Shown here in pieces: positions 1 to 8,471 of a DNA stretch of 39,870 bases. The stretch is from Alkaliflexus imshenetskii DSM 15055. GTDB lineage: Bacteria > Bacteroidota > Bacteroidia > Bacteroidales > Marinilabiliaceae. Position 1 is the stretch's first letter; the number at the start of each line of letters is the position of its first letter. The DNA lies in assembly GCF_000517065.1 (NCBI RefSeq), contig NZ_KI912105.1, positions 259,512-299,381 of the forward strand, in the 5' to 3' direction. The translations under genes were made by a program, and so were the position numbers. The notes beneath the pieces are model-generated. The model was not told the DNA's origin. It saw only the letters and a list, made by a program, of their open reading frames with translations, and did not search any database.

Positions 1-171
1 ATCGAAGTTATTATTCAAACCTGAATATTGGTTTAAGCACTTTAATTGTTGCTACTGTGATTTCGTTTAAATAGGATGCGACTCAATGGTTTAAAGCTTT
101 CCACTTCTCACAGTCATGAAGAACCATTAATATGTCTTTAAATCGAGTATTAGGTGGCAGCTGTTCTATAT

Positions 172-196
172 AACTTTTCTTAGTACATGACAAAAC
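172..196 (+). repeat. Left terminal inverted repeat of the IS4 element
   Basis: Matches the reverse complement of 1373-1397 at 22 of 25 positions. The innermost 15 bases are identical. Confidence 0.8.
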
Positions 197-298
197 AGTT
201 AAATAATTGAAAATCAATTAAATAATAATCTAAAGCATTTGGATAAAACCTTGATATTCAGTATATTACAGCTGATTACCACATCTTTTGTACTATAC

Positions 299-1390
299 GT
301 GAACACCAAGGTTGATAACAAATATAGCGAATTAATCCAACTGTTTAAAGAAACGACCGGATGGCATAAAGCACGGGTAAAGTGCACGATTTCAATTGTT
401 TGTGCAATGTGCAAGTTACAAACGGTTTCGTTCGTAAAGCTTGCGCAAGGATTTGAGGGACAGGCAACCTACGAATCGAGCCATCGACGGGTGCAACGAT
501 TTTTCGCCGAGTTTCTTATAGAGAGGCGTTTACTCGCCCGGCTGATATTTGCTCTTTTGCCCTCTAAACCGCCCTACCGCTTGAGCATGGACAGAACCAA
601 TTGGCAATTTGGGAGCTTGGATATCAACATATTGATGCTCAGTGTTTGTTATAAAGGCGTGGCCATTCCGCTGCTGTGGAAACTTCTTCCCAAACGTGGG
701 AATTCAAATGCCACAGAGCGCCAAGAATTGTTTGACGACTACATCGAGCTATTTGGTTGTTCGTCCATCTCTGGTTTCATGGGCGATAGGGAATTTATTG
801 GCGATGAATGGTTTGGGTATTTAATCCTTAATAAGGTGCCATTTTATATCAGGTTACGCGAAAACATGAAAGTCCGTGTGCCCGGCAAAGGCGAAAAAAA
901 GGTCTTCTGGCTATTCAACCATCTACGGGTTGGCGTACACATGCATTACAGCGGGTTGGTCCATTTGGGCGGAAACCTTGTCTATTTGTCAGCTATCAAA
1001 ACCATTGATAAAGCCACAGGTAAAATTGAATTTGTTATCATTGCATCGTTCAACAAACAGGACCAAGCACTGATTAACTATAAGGAAAGATGGCAGATAG
1101 AAACCATGTTCCGGGCCATGAAAACAAGTGGTTTCAACATAGAAGACACACATCTCAACAAGCTTGAGCGCTTATCTACCTTGATATCCGTTGTTTCCAT
1201 TGCATTTATTTGGGCTTACCTCGCTGGTATAGACAAACATGAAAAAATTGTCACAATTAAAGTCAAAAAACACGGAAGAAGAGCCTTCAGTTTCTTCAAG
1301 TATGGGTTAATTCGGATTGCTCATGCATTGTCGAACACACTGGATATAAGCGAATTTAACAAATGTGTCAAAGTTTTGTCATGTACTTAG
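299..1390 (+). CDS. IS4-family DDE transposase
   Basis: The protein cuts and rejoins the IS ends. DDE catalytic signs are visible: an Asp in DRTNWQFG, an Asp in GDREF, and the IS4 C-terminal signature Y-x2-R-x3-E-x6-K, which fits YKERWQIETMFRAMK exactly. The frame stays open upstream to a TTG at 239, but there is no ATG near the N-terminus. I chose the in-frame GTG at 299 because it starts the segment that looks conserved in Bacteroidota IS4 transposases (NTKVDNKYSELI); this choice rests on memory of the family. The length of about 363 residues is normal and there is no frameshift, so the gene may be active. Confidence 0.85.
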   Translation: MNTKVDNKYSELIQLFKETTGWHKARVKCTISIVCAMCKLQTVSFVKLAQGFEGQATYESSHRRVQRFFAEFLIERRLLARLIFALLPSKPPYRLSMDRTNWQFGSLDINILMLSVCYKGVAIPLLWKLLPKRGNSNATERQELFDDYIELFGCSSISGFMGDREFIGDEWFGYLILNKVPFYIRLRENMKVRVPGKGEKKVFWLFNHLRVGVHMHYSGLVHLGGNLVYLSAIKTIDKATGKIEFVIIASFNKQDQALINYKERWQIETMFRAMKTSGFNIEDTHLNKLERLSTLISVVSIAFIWAYLAGIDKHEKIVTIKVKKHGRRAFSFFKYGLIRIAHALSNTLDISEFNKCVKVLSCT

Positions 1391-1397
1391 ATAACTT
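1373..1397 (-). repeat. Right terminal inverted repeat of the IS4 element
   Basis: Partner of 172-196. It contains the last codons and the TAG stop of the transposase. Confidence 0.8.
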
Positions 1398-1430
1398 TTA
1401 TCAATATAGAATACAAAACAGGTAACAAAA

Positions 1431-1469
1431 AATACGCCTCCTAAACATCAAATGCTTAGGAGGCGTATT
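1431..1469 (-). terminator. Intrinsic terminator downstream of tRNA-Leu
   Basis: A 14-bp perfect stem (1431-1444 with 1456-1469) and an 11-nt loop. Read on the minus strand it is followed by a T run, so it ends tRNA-Leu transcription just before the IS. Confidence 0.8.
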
Positions 1470-1471
1470 TG

Positions 1472-1555
1472 TGCCCAGAACAGGACTCGAACCTGCACAT
1501 CCTTACGGACACTAGTCCCTGAAACTAGCGCGTCTACCAATTTCGCCATCTGGGC
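1472..1555 (-). tRNA. tRNA-Leu (anticodon CAG)
   Basis: An 84-nt cloverleaf on the minus strand. The acceptor stem GCCCAGA pairs with TCTGGGC. The anticodon stem CTAGT/ACTAG encloses loop TTCAGGG, giving anticodon CAG (reads CUG). A long variable arm, typical of class II leucine tRNAs, and a T arm with GGTTCGAGTCC are present. The 3' CCA is not encoded. Confidence 0.95.
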
Positions 1556-1643
1556 TGGCTGTATCTATCAATTTCAGCGGTGCAAATATAGGAACTTCCT
1601 TTTTTAACACAATACCATTGACCGAAAAAAACATCACTAAAGA

Positions 1644-1684
1644 AATAAAAAAACAGGGCTTTCCGCAACAAAGCAGAAAGCCCT
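1644..1684 (-). terminator. Intrinsic terminator of the DPP IV gene
   Basis: Stem 1655-1663 with 1676-1684 (9 bp), followed on the minus strand by a run of seven T. It lies about 25 nt beyond the stop of the 3902-1710 gene. Confidence 0.8.
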
Positions 1685-1709
1685 TTGCATAATGCTTTCA
1701 GAATCAAGA

Positions 1710-3902
1710 TTACTGTTTGAGGTTTCTCTCCAGATATTGAAACATCATTTGGTAAAGATGGTGACGTACGTTACCACCTGCTATGCTGTGGTTTCTGTTT
1801 GGATAGACAAACATATCAAACTGCTTACCCGATTGCACCAACCGGTCTGCATACTCCAACACATTTTGAAAGTGCACATTGTCATCTGCAGAGCCATGAA
1901 TTAAGAACAGTCGTCCGTGAAGGTTTTCGGCCAAATTAAGCGGCGAAGTAGAGGCATAGCCTGATGGATTCTCACGCGGCATGCGCATGAACCGCTCGGT
2001 ATACGCTGTATCGTAAAAACGCCAGTCGGTGACAGGAGCAACGGCAATACCTGTGCGAAAAACATCGCTTCTACTCATACTCAAAGAAGTGATGAATCCA
2101 CCGAAACTCCAGCCCCATATTCCAATGCGTGTGGCATCCACATACGCTTGTTGGGCCAGAAATCGTGCCGCTTCAATCTGGTCATCACTTTCCATCCTAC
2201 CCAGATGCATATAGGTTTGTTTGCGAAACATCTCACCTCTGGCTCCGGTGCCTCTCCCATCCACACAAACCACAAGATATCCCTGGGAGGCCAAATAATA
2301 CTCCCAACCACTCTCCCATCTGTCGAGCACACGTTGGGAGTTTGGGCCACTATATTGGGTCATCAGCACCGGATATTGCTTGTTTGCCGAAAAACCAATC
2401 GGCTTAATCATCCAACCATTTAAATCAATGCCCTCACTGGTTTTAAATGAGAAAAACTCTTTTCGCGGCATATCATATCCGGCGATTTTACTTTTCAAAT
2501 CAGCATTGCTCTCGATGGTTCGCAACTGACGTCCGGCGCGGTTATAAACCGTATAAACGGGCGGTGTTTGCATAGAACTATGCTCAACAATGTAAAATCC
2601 AAAATCGGTGCTGAACCATGCGCTATTGGTTCCATTCTCAGGCGTAAGGCGCGTTAGTCGTGTGCCATCCATCCTGATTGAGTAAACTTCACGACGTAGC
2701 GGTGATTCGGCGGCAGCCTGAAAAAAGAAGAGTCTGTTGCGCGCGTCAAATCCGAGATACTCTGTAACATCCCAGCTTCCGGTGGTTACTTGTCTGATTT
2801 GACGGCCATCTACACCAAAAAGATGAATGTGGTTAAACCCGTCGAGTTCACCAACATAGACAAAGTGGCGACCATCCTCCAGAAAAATAATATTGTCGAG
2901 CACATCCTCGCTCACATAGCGCTCATTGCGATCGGTGAAGATGAGTCGTGCTACACCCGATGAAGGATTTGCAAGAAACAGGTTTAATTGATTCTGACGG
3001 CGATTTAATGTAACAATGGCCACCTGGTCAGACTGAGTGGTCCACATAATGCGTGGCATATATTTATCATCCGTGCCGAGCTCCATCTCTTTTGTGGTGC
3101 GGTTTCTAAGATTAAATACATGCACACTCACTCTGGAATTGGTGGTACCGGCCTTGGGGTATTTATAGCGATACTCCCCCGGATAGAGTTCATATTCGTC
3201 GTTGGCGGGATTGGAGCCTCTATACACGGGGAAAGCAAACTCTCTCACCGCTGTTTCGTCAAAACGGATGAATGCCAACTCCTCGCTATTGGGCGACCAT
3301 TCAAAAGCTCTGCTAAATCCAAACTCCTCTTCGTAAACCCAATCGGGCACGCCGTTGATAATCTCATTTACCTTACCATCAGATGTAATGGCAGCTTCGG
3401 TGCGAAAGCGAAGGTTTTTAATGTGTATGTTGTTGTTACGCACAAAAGCCACACTGTGGCCGTTAGGAGCAAAAGTAGCGGCTTGCTGCTTACCCCTTTC
3501 AGACAATGGCTCAATCTCCCTGCGTGCCACATCAATCACATAATAATCGGCTCTAAAGGAACGCCTGTATATATTTTCCCGATTGGCATAAACCAACACT
3601 TTGGTTTCGTCATCGCTAAACTCATAACCTTCGATAGACTGAATTGGTGTACTCTTTAGGTTTGGAATATCCACTACAACACCTGTCTGCTGTCCTGTAG
3701 CATAGGCATATTTCACTATTCTGGCGCCATTCTCTTCGAGTACGGTATAATGGGCGCCGTCTTTCATGGGGCGTAAACCATTCACCTGTTTTGGCCGAAA
3801 TGTGCCACGCGTAACAAAATCCTCAAGTTCCAACTGCTTCTGCTGGGCAGCTATGCTTGTTAAAAGCATGATAGACAAAGCAAACAACATCAGTTTCTTC
3901 AT
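1710..3902 (-). CDS. dpp4: Dipeptidyl peptidase IV (S9 family serine peptidase)
   Basis: Exported peptidase that removes X-Pro (and X-Ala) dipeptides from peptide N-termini. An N-terminal signal peptide (residues 1-19, ending before QQKQ) sends it to the periplasm. A beta-propeller region (about 40-470) contains the DPP IV Glu motif VYEEEFG near residue 190, which binds the substrate amino terminus. The C-terminal alpha/beta-hydrolase domain has the nucleophile in GWSFGG (Ser599), the Asp in HGSADDN (about 673) and the His in NRNHS (His705). At 730 residues it matches Bacteroidota DPP IV enzymes such as that of Porphyromonas. It is transcribed alone, with its own terminator. Confidence 0.93.
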   Translation of the reverse strand: MKKLMLFALSIMLLTSIAAQQKQLELEDFVTRGTFRPKQVNGLRPMKDGAHYTVLEENGARIVKYAYATGQQTGVVVDIPNLKSTPIQSIEGYEFSDDETKVLVYANRENIYRRSFRADYYVIDVARREIEPLSERGKQQAATFAPNGHSVAFVRNNNIHIKNLRFRTEAAITSDGKVNEIINGVPDWVYEEEFGFSRAFEWSPNSEELAFIRFDETAVREFAFPVYRGSNPANDEYELYPGEYRYKYPKAGTTNSRVSVHVFNLRNRTTKEMELGTDDKYMPRIMWTTQSDQVAIVTLNRRQNQLNLFLANPSSGVARLIFTDRNERYVSEDVLDNIIFLEDGRHFVYVGELDGFNHIHLFGVDGRQIRQVTTGSWDVTEYLGFDARNRLFFFQAAAESPLRREVYSIRMDGTRLTRLTPENGTNSAWFSTDFGFYIVEHSSMQTPPVYTVYNRAGRQLRTIESNADLKSKIAGYDMPRKEFFSFKTSEGIDLNGWMIKPIGFSANKQYPVLMTQYSGPNSQRVLDRWESGWEYYLASQGYLVVCVDGRGTGARGEMFRKQTYMHLGRMESDDQIEAARFLAQQAYVDATRIGIWGWSFGGFITSLSMSRSDVFRTGIAVAPVTDWRFYDTAYTERFMRMPRENPSGYASTSPLNLAENLHGRLFLIHGSADDNVHFQNVLEYADRLVQSGKQFDMFVYPNRNHSIAGGNVRHHLYQMMFQYLERNLKQ

Positions 3903-4107
3903 AACAGAATAGCGTTTATTCTTATTAATTTAACAATTTCAGAAAAGATTACCACATTGATAACCAACCACAACAACGCTTAAGAAAAACAGAAACGACA
4001 AGTGATTAAGCATCAATTGAAAGTCATAAAATTAAACAATAATAGGTGAAAATGGATAGTACAACTACATAGAACCATCTTTTTCTGCACATCTCGTTCA
4101 AATTATT

Positions 4108-4115
4108 TATCTTTG
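4108..4115 (+). promoter_or_regulatory. Bacteroidota -7 promoter box of thrS
   Basis: TATCTTTG matches TAnnTTTG exactly. It lies about 50 nt before the ATG at 4164. It also covers the upstream in-frame TTG at 4113, which argues against that start. Confidence 0.65.
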
Positions 4116-4163
4116 CATGTTTTTGAAATCAAGCAAAAGAAACAACGAAATCCATACCAAAAA

Positions 4164-6107
4164 ATGATTAAGATAACATTTCCCGACCAATCGGTACGTG
4201 AATTTCCCGAAGGTATTACAGGCTACGAAATAGCCGAAAGCATCAGCCCCAGACTGGCCAAAGAGGTGCTAAGCATTACAGTGAACGACCAGCTTTGGGA
4301 TCTTACGCGTACCATCCAGACAGACGCTTCGGTTAAGCTTCACAAATGGGAAGATACGGAAGGGAAACATGCATTTTGGCATTCGTCGGCTCACTTGATG
4401 GCCGAGGCATTACAGGCATTATATCCTGGAACCAAATTCGGTATTGGACCAGCAATCGAAAATGGTTTCTATTACGATGTTGATCCGGGCAATGGCGTAT
4501 CTATATCGGAAACAGAGCTGCCTAAGATTGAGAAAAAGATGCAGGAACTTGCCAGAGAAAAAAGCGAATACAAACGTCGTGAAGTGGCCAAGCAGGAAGC
4601 GCTTAAGTTTTTCAGTCACGACCCCTATAAAGTAGAGCTTATTACCGATTTGGAAGATGGCACTATCAGCTTCTATGAGCAAGGCGGTTTTACAGATTTA
4701 TGTCGCGGACCACATCTACCAAGTACTGAGCCTATTAAAGCCGTAAAGATTTTAAGTGTAGCCGGTGCATACTGGCGTGGCGACGAAAAGCGCAAACAGC
4801 TTACCCGCATCTATGGCATTACTTTTCCGAAGCAAAAGATGCTTGATGAATATCTGGTGATGCTTGAAGAGGCACAAAAACGCGACCACCGCAAAATAGG
4901 CAAAGAGTTGGACTTATTCACCTTTAGCCAAAAAGTTGGTCAAGGCTTGCCTCTATGGATGCCCAAAGGCGCAAAACTACGTGAACGGCTGGAGACATTT
5001 CTAAAAAAAGTGCAGGTTAAATATGGCTATGAGCCAGTGATCACTCCTCATATTGGAAATAAGGAACTCTATGTGACATCCGGACACTATGCAAAATATG
5101 GTGCGGATTCATTTCAGCCCATCCATACACCCGCCGAAGGTGAGGAGTTTCTGCTTAAACCCATGAACTGCCCGCACCACTGCGAAATTTACAAGGCGCG
5201 TCCCCGCTCCTATCGCGATCTGCCAATAAGATTCGCCGAGTTTGGCACAGTATACAGATATGAGCAAAGCGGAGAGCTTCACGGACTTACCAGAGTAAGA
5301 GGGTTTACTCAGGATGATGCACACATTTTCTGTCGTCCAGATCAGCTGAAAGATGAGTTCAAAAAAGTAATCGACATCATCTTCTACATCTTTAAAGCAC
5401 TTGACTTTAAGGATTATGTAGCTCAAATTTCACTGCGCGACCCTAAGAACACCGAAAAATACATTGGGTCGGAGGAGAACTGGGACAAAGCAGAAAGAGC
5501 CATCATTGAAGCATGTGCAGAGAAAGGCCTCAACACCGTTACAGAGATGGGTGAAGCAGCCTTTTACGGACCAAAACTAGATTTTATGATAAAAGATGCG
5601 CTTGGACGTAAGTGGCAGCTAGGTACCATACAGGTAGATTACAACCTGCCAGAGCGCTTCGAATTGGAGTATATTGGTCAGGACAACTCAGCACACCGCC
5701 CAATAATGATACACAGGGCTCCATTTGGAAGCATGGAGCGCTTTGTTGCGGTATTGATAGAGCACACAGCAGGAAAATTCCCACTATGGCTCACGCCCGA
5801 ACAAGCGGTGATATTGCCCATCAGTGAAAAATATAACGATTACGCCAAAGAAGTTCAAAACTACTTGAACAAACTGGATGTACGCACAATATTGGACGAC
5901 CGTAACGAAAAGATAGGTAAGAAAATTCGCGACAACGAGTTGAAGCGCATCCCCTATTTGCTTATAGTTGGTGAAAAAGAGGCCGAAGAAGGACTTGTAG
6001 CCGTGCGTAAGCAAGGTGAAGGCGATAAAGGCGCAATGAAAAAAGAGGATTTTGCAGCGTTCATCAATTCAGAAGTTAACAGTATGTTGGCTGAGATTGA
6101 TGAATAA
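4164..6107 (+). CDS. thrS: Threonyl-tRNA synthetase
   Basis: Charges tRNA-Thr in the cytoplasm. Domains in order: TGS domain (1-60), editing domain with HSSAH and the conserved DLCRGPH, then the class II catalytic core. The core shows zinc-site Cys in PMNCPHHCE, motif 2 as [11 protein letters not shown] and motif 3 as [11 protein letters not shown], and an anticodon-binding domain follows at the C-terminus. ATG 4164 is preferred over upstream TTG 4113 because the TGS domain begins there and the promoter overlaps the TTG. Length 647 residues is normal. It heads the thrS-infC-rpmI-rplT group, a conserved order in bacteria. Confidence 0.97.
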   Translation: MIKITFPDQSVREFPEGITGYEIAESISPRLAKEVLSITVNDQLWDLTRTIQTDASVKLHKWEDTEGKHAFWHSSAHLMAEALQALYPGTKFGIGPAIENGFYYDVDPGNGVSISETELPKIEKKMQELAREKSEYKRREVAKQEALKFFSHDPYKVELITDLEDGTISFYEQGGFTDLCRGPHLPSTEPIKAVKILSVAGAYWRGDEKRKQLTRIYGITFPKQKMLDEYLVMLEEAQKRDHRKIGKELDLFTFSQKVGQGLPLWMPKGAKLRERLETFLKKVQVKYGYEPVITPHIGNKELYVTSGHYAKYGADSFQPIHTPAEGEEFLLKPMNCPHHCEIYKARPRSYRDLPIRFAEFGTVYRYEQSGELHGLTRVRGFTQDDAHIFCRPDQLKDEFKKVIDIIFYIFKALDFKDYVAQISLRDPKNTEKYIGSEENWDKAERAIIEACAEKGLNTVTEMGEAAFYGPKLDFMIKDALGRKWQLGTIQVDYNLPERFELEYIGQDNSAHRPIMIHRAPFGSMERFVAVLIEHTAGKFPLWLTPEQAVILPISEKYNDYAKEVQNYLNKLDVRTILDDRNEKIGKKIRDNELKRIPYLLIVGEKEAEEGLVAVRKQGEGDKGAMKKEDFAAFINSEVNSMLAEIDE

Positions 6108-6195
6108 ACAGCATATTAATGGCATAAGCAACTTTTCTTTTGCTCTTTTGACAAAAAAAGAAGCAGGAAGTATTAACTATATGCCATTGATTATT

Positions 6196-6203
6196 TATCT
6201 TTG
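6196..6203 (+). promoter_or_regulatory. Bacteroidota -7 promoter box upstream of infC
   Basis: TATCTTTG, an exact TAnnTTTG match in the 160-nt gap between thrS and infC. It suggests infC-rpmI-rplT can be transcribed separately from thrS. Confidence 0.6.
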
Positions 6204-6271
6204 CGGCCGTAAAGGAGCAATTTTATACCAGAGATAACCAAATCTTATTATTAACACAAAACAGGAGGACT

Positions 6272-6835
6272 TTGACAATAAGACCTAGAAAAAATCCGGG
6301 ACAACAACCCGCTAAAGATGAGTTTAACTACCGGATTAACAATCAGATTCGAGTGCCACAAGTGCGCCTCGTTGGTGATAACGTTGAAAATCCGGGCGTA
6401 TTTTCTACATCAGAAGCAATAAAACTAGCCGATCAGCTCGAACTCGACCTTGTGGAGATTTCGCCCAAGGCCGACCCACCTGTTTGCAGAATCATTGATT
6501 ATCAAAAATTTTTGTATCAACAGAAGCGCAAACAGAAAGAGTTGAAAGCAAAAACCGTTCAGGTTGTTGTTAAAGAAATTCGTTTCGGACCAAACACCGA
6601 CGAACATGACTATAACTTCAAGCTGAAACATGCTGAAAAGTTTCTTAGTGAAGGTGCGAAAGTTAAGGCTTACGTGTTCTTCAAAGGCCGGAGCATCTTA
6701 TTTAAGGAGAAAGGTGAAATACTGCTTCTTAAGTTTGCCAATGATCTGGAAGAACTGGGTAAAGTTGAACAATTACCGAAGCTTGAAGGTAAACGGATGA
6801 CGATGTTCATCTCGCCCAAGGCTAAGAAAAAATAG
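6272..6835 (+). CDS. infC: Translation initiation factor IF-3 (non-AUG start)
   Basis: Binds the 30S subunit, keeps it apart from 50S and checks start-codon pairing. The N-terminal domain (about 20-85) is joined by a Lys-rich linker to the C-terminal domain, which includes [18 protein letters not shown]. No in-frame ATG occurs before the last residues, so the start must be non-AUG. The choice here is TTG at 6272; ATA at 6278 is also possible. A strong AGGAGG at 6263-6268 lies 3 nt from TTG and 9 nt from ATA. Rare infC start codons support autoregulation by IF-3 in E. coli, and the same may hold here (inference). It precedes rpmI and rplT. Confidence 0.95.
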   Translation: MTIRPRKNPGQQPAKDEFNYRINNQIRVPQVRLVGDNVENPGVFSTSEAIKLADQLELDLVEISPKADPPVCRIIDYQKFLYQQKRKQKELKAKTVQVVVKEIRFGPNTDEHDYNFKLKHAEKFLSEGAKVKAYVFFKGRSILFKEKGEILLLKFANDLEELGKVEQLPKLEGKRMTMFISPKAKKK

Positions 6836-6866
6836 TTGCACATTAATCAACTAAATATATTGTACA

Positions 6867-7064
6867 ATGCCAAAAATGAAGACGAATTCCAGTGCTAAGA
6901 AGCGTTTCACAATCACTGGAAGCGGTAAAATTAAGCGCAAGCATGCTTTTAAGAGTCACATTTTGACCAAAAAAGCAACCAAAAGAAAAAGAAATCTGAC
7001 TTACTTCGGCACTGTTCACAAAGCTGACGAAAGCAATGTGAAGCACATGCTTGCAATGAAGTAG
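6867..7064 (+). CDS. rpmI: Ribosomal protein L35
   Basis: Small basic 50S subunit protein of 65 residues starting [14 protein letters not shown], the usual L35 opening. It lies between infC and rplT, as in most bacteria, 31 nt after the infC stop. Confidence 0.97.
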   Translation: MPKMKTNSSAKKRFTITGSGKIKRKHAFKSHILTKKATKRKRNLTYFGTVHKADESNVKHMLAMK

Positions 7065-7169
7065 TTCACGAGCACTATTTTCTTTTATCAAATTATTTAA
7101 CCTGAATGAATTAGCCGAAAAGATTCCTGTAAGAAGGGGAACGCTAACCATTCGAAAAACAGTAAAACA

Positions 7170-7520
7170 ATGCCAAGATCAGTAAATGCTGTTGCTTCAA
7201 GAGCAAGAAGGAAAAAGATTTTAAAACTTACCAAAGGTTACTTTGGAAGAAGGAAAAATGTATGGACCGTTGCCAAGAACACCTGGGAAAAAGGTCAACA
7301 ATTTGCTTACCGTGACCGTAAGCGCAAAAAAGGACATTTCAGAGCACTGTGGATTCAGCGTATCAATGCAGCTGCCCGTCTCGAAGGTATTTCCTATAGC
7401 AAATTAATCGGCCTGATGGCAAAACAGAATATCCAGATTAACCGCAAGGTTATGGCTGATTTAGCTGTAAACCATCCCGATGCCTTCAAAGCAGTTGTAA
7501 AGAAAGCGATGGGAGCATAG
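7170..7520 (+). CDS. rplT: Ribosomal protein L20
   Basis: 50S assembly protein of 116 residues beginning [14 protein letters not shown], rich in Arg and Lys, with the usual YRDRKRKKG segment. It is last in the infC-rpmI-rplT operon and is followed by a strong terminator. L20 represses its own operon in E. coli and Bacillus through leader RNA; I did not find an obvious equivalent leader structure here. Confidence 0.97.
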   Translation: MPRSVNAVASRARRKKILKLTKGYFGRRKNVWTVAKNTWEKGQQFAYRDRKRKKGHFRALWIQRINAAARLEGISYSKLIGLMAKQNIQINRKVMADLAVNHPDAFKAVVKKAMGA

Positions 7521-7543
7521 TTCATGCTATACATTATACAAAA

Positions 7544-7577
7544 AAGCGGTCCGGAGTTTCCGGACCGCTTTTTTTTT
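7544..7577 (+). terminator. Bidirectional intrinsic terminator between rplT and the DUF4249 gene
   Basis: An 11-bp perfect GC-rich stem (7544-7554 with 7560-7570) with a 5-nt loop and T runs on both strands. It serves the two convergent genes. Confidence 0.92.
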
Positions 7578-7593
7578 ATAATACTCTATGCCA

Positions 7594-8466
7594 CTAATCA
7601 AAATCTTCACGCGACTTGGTATTGTCCGTGTAAAGCCGATGGATGGAGCAAGCAGCAAATATACCCAATGCCCCGTTGCTAATGTTTCCAGGCACGTTGG
7701 CCGGAGGACCAGAAAAGATAGGACTCTTATATTCCGTCTCCTGATAGGCGCCATTTATAAAGTTGTAAAAGGGCTCATCTACCATCCAGCACTCCATCAT
7801 AAGCCGGTCGCCGGGTTTCAGATCTACTTCCTCTTCGGCATTGAGACCAAAAAGCCATACCCCTTCGGCATAGTTGCCATCAAAATAGGTGTCATCGGCA
7901 TAAGAGGTGAAACGATATTCCGTTGAATACCACCAATCATTTATCTTCAACCGAAACCAATAGTGGTTTTTCTCATTTTTGGGGTCACGTCCATACATAA
8001 GCACGCGCCACATCTTCCATATTTTTAAATAATCAACGGTGATAGAATCCATTTTTACTATTGGGTTCAGAAAACTTTCGGCTGTGTACACCTCATCCCT
8101 ACCTTTGTTTCCAACTGCCACATTGGTAATGGCAAGTTTATAAAGATGATTTTGTTTTCCATAATAATCGTCGGGCGTGAAATAGTCGCCTGGCGATGTG
8201 TCAGATTCAGCCAGAATAATGGTCTCCACCCCATCGGAGAGGGAAACAACTGCACCCGACACACCAGCCATTGGTTTGTTATCGAAATATCCTCCGGAGG
8301 TTGTTAATCTGACACGGTGTGCCATGGTATCGGTAGTAATGAAACCATCTACCACCAATCTGGGATTATCACTCTTCAAATCCAGTGATATTTCCTCTTC
8401 GCAAGCAGTGAAGAGAAAACTGCCTGCAAGCAGTAACAACAAATATTTATATGCTTTAGATATCAT
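7594..8466 (-). CDS. DUF4249 family lipoprotein
   Basis: A 290-residue lipoprotein with an N-terminal signal and lipobox (FLFTAC, Cys about 22). The start of the mature protein, EEISLDL and RLVVDGFIT, is typical of DUF4249 proteins. These occur beside SusC-like receptors in Bacteroidota and probably act as surface accessory lipoproteins. It starts 5 nt after the upstream TonB receptor stop, so the two are translated as a pair. The ligand is unknown. Confidence 0.85.
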   Translation of the reverse strand: MISKAYKYLLLLLAGSFLFTACEEEISLDLKSDNPRLVVDGFITTDTMAHRVRLTTSGGYFDNKPMAGVSGAVVSLSDGVETIILAESDTSPGDYFTPDDYYGKQNHLYKLAITNVAVGNKGRDEVYTAESFLNPIVKMDSITVDYLKIWKMWRVLMYGRDPKNEKNHYWFRLKINDWWYSTEYRFTSYADDTYFDGNYAEGVWLFGLNAEEEVDLKPGDRLMMECWMVDEPFYNFINGAYQETEYKSPIFSGPPANVPGNISNGALGIFAACSIHRLYTDNTKSREDFD

Positions 8467-8471
8467 GCCAA

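Larger units (their letters stand above)
172..1397 (+). mobile_element. IS4-family insertion sequence, complete
   Basis: The transposase gene is bounded by imperfect terminal inverted repeats at 172-196 and 1373-1397 (22 of 25 positions match). The transposase stop codon lies inside the right repeat. I saw no convincing target-site duplication next to the repeats, so the outer edges could be off by a few bases. The element lies directly downstream of the tRNA-Leu terminator. Confidence 0.85.

Noticed and set aside
2129-2423. Overlapping open frames of about 90 codons on the plus strand inside the DPP IV gene
   Set aside because: They are shadows of the conserved catalytic domain on the other strand, with no start signals or recognisable features.
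3120-3659. A 179-codon open frame on the plus strand
   Set aside because: It lies wholly antisense to the conserved beta-propeller of DPP IV; composition is that of a complementary-strand shadow.
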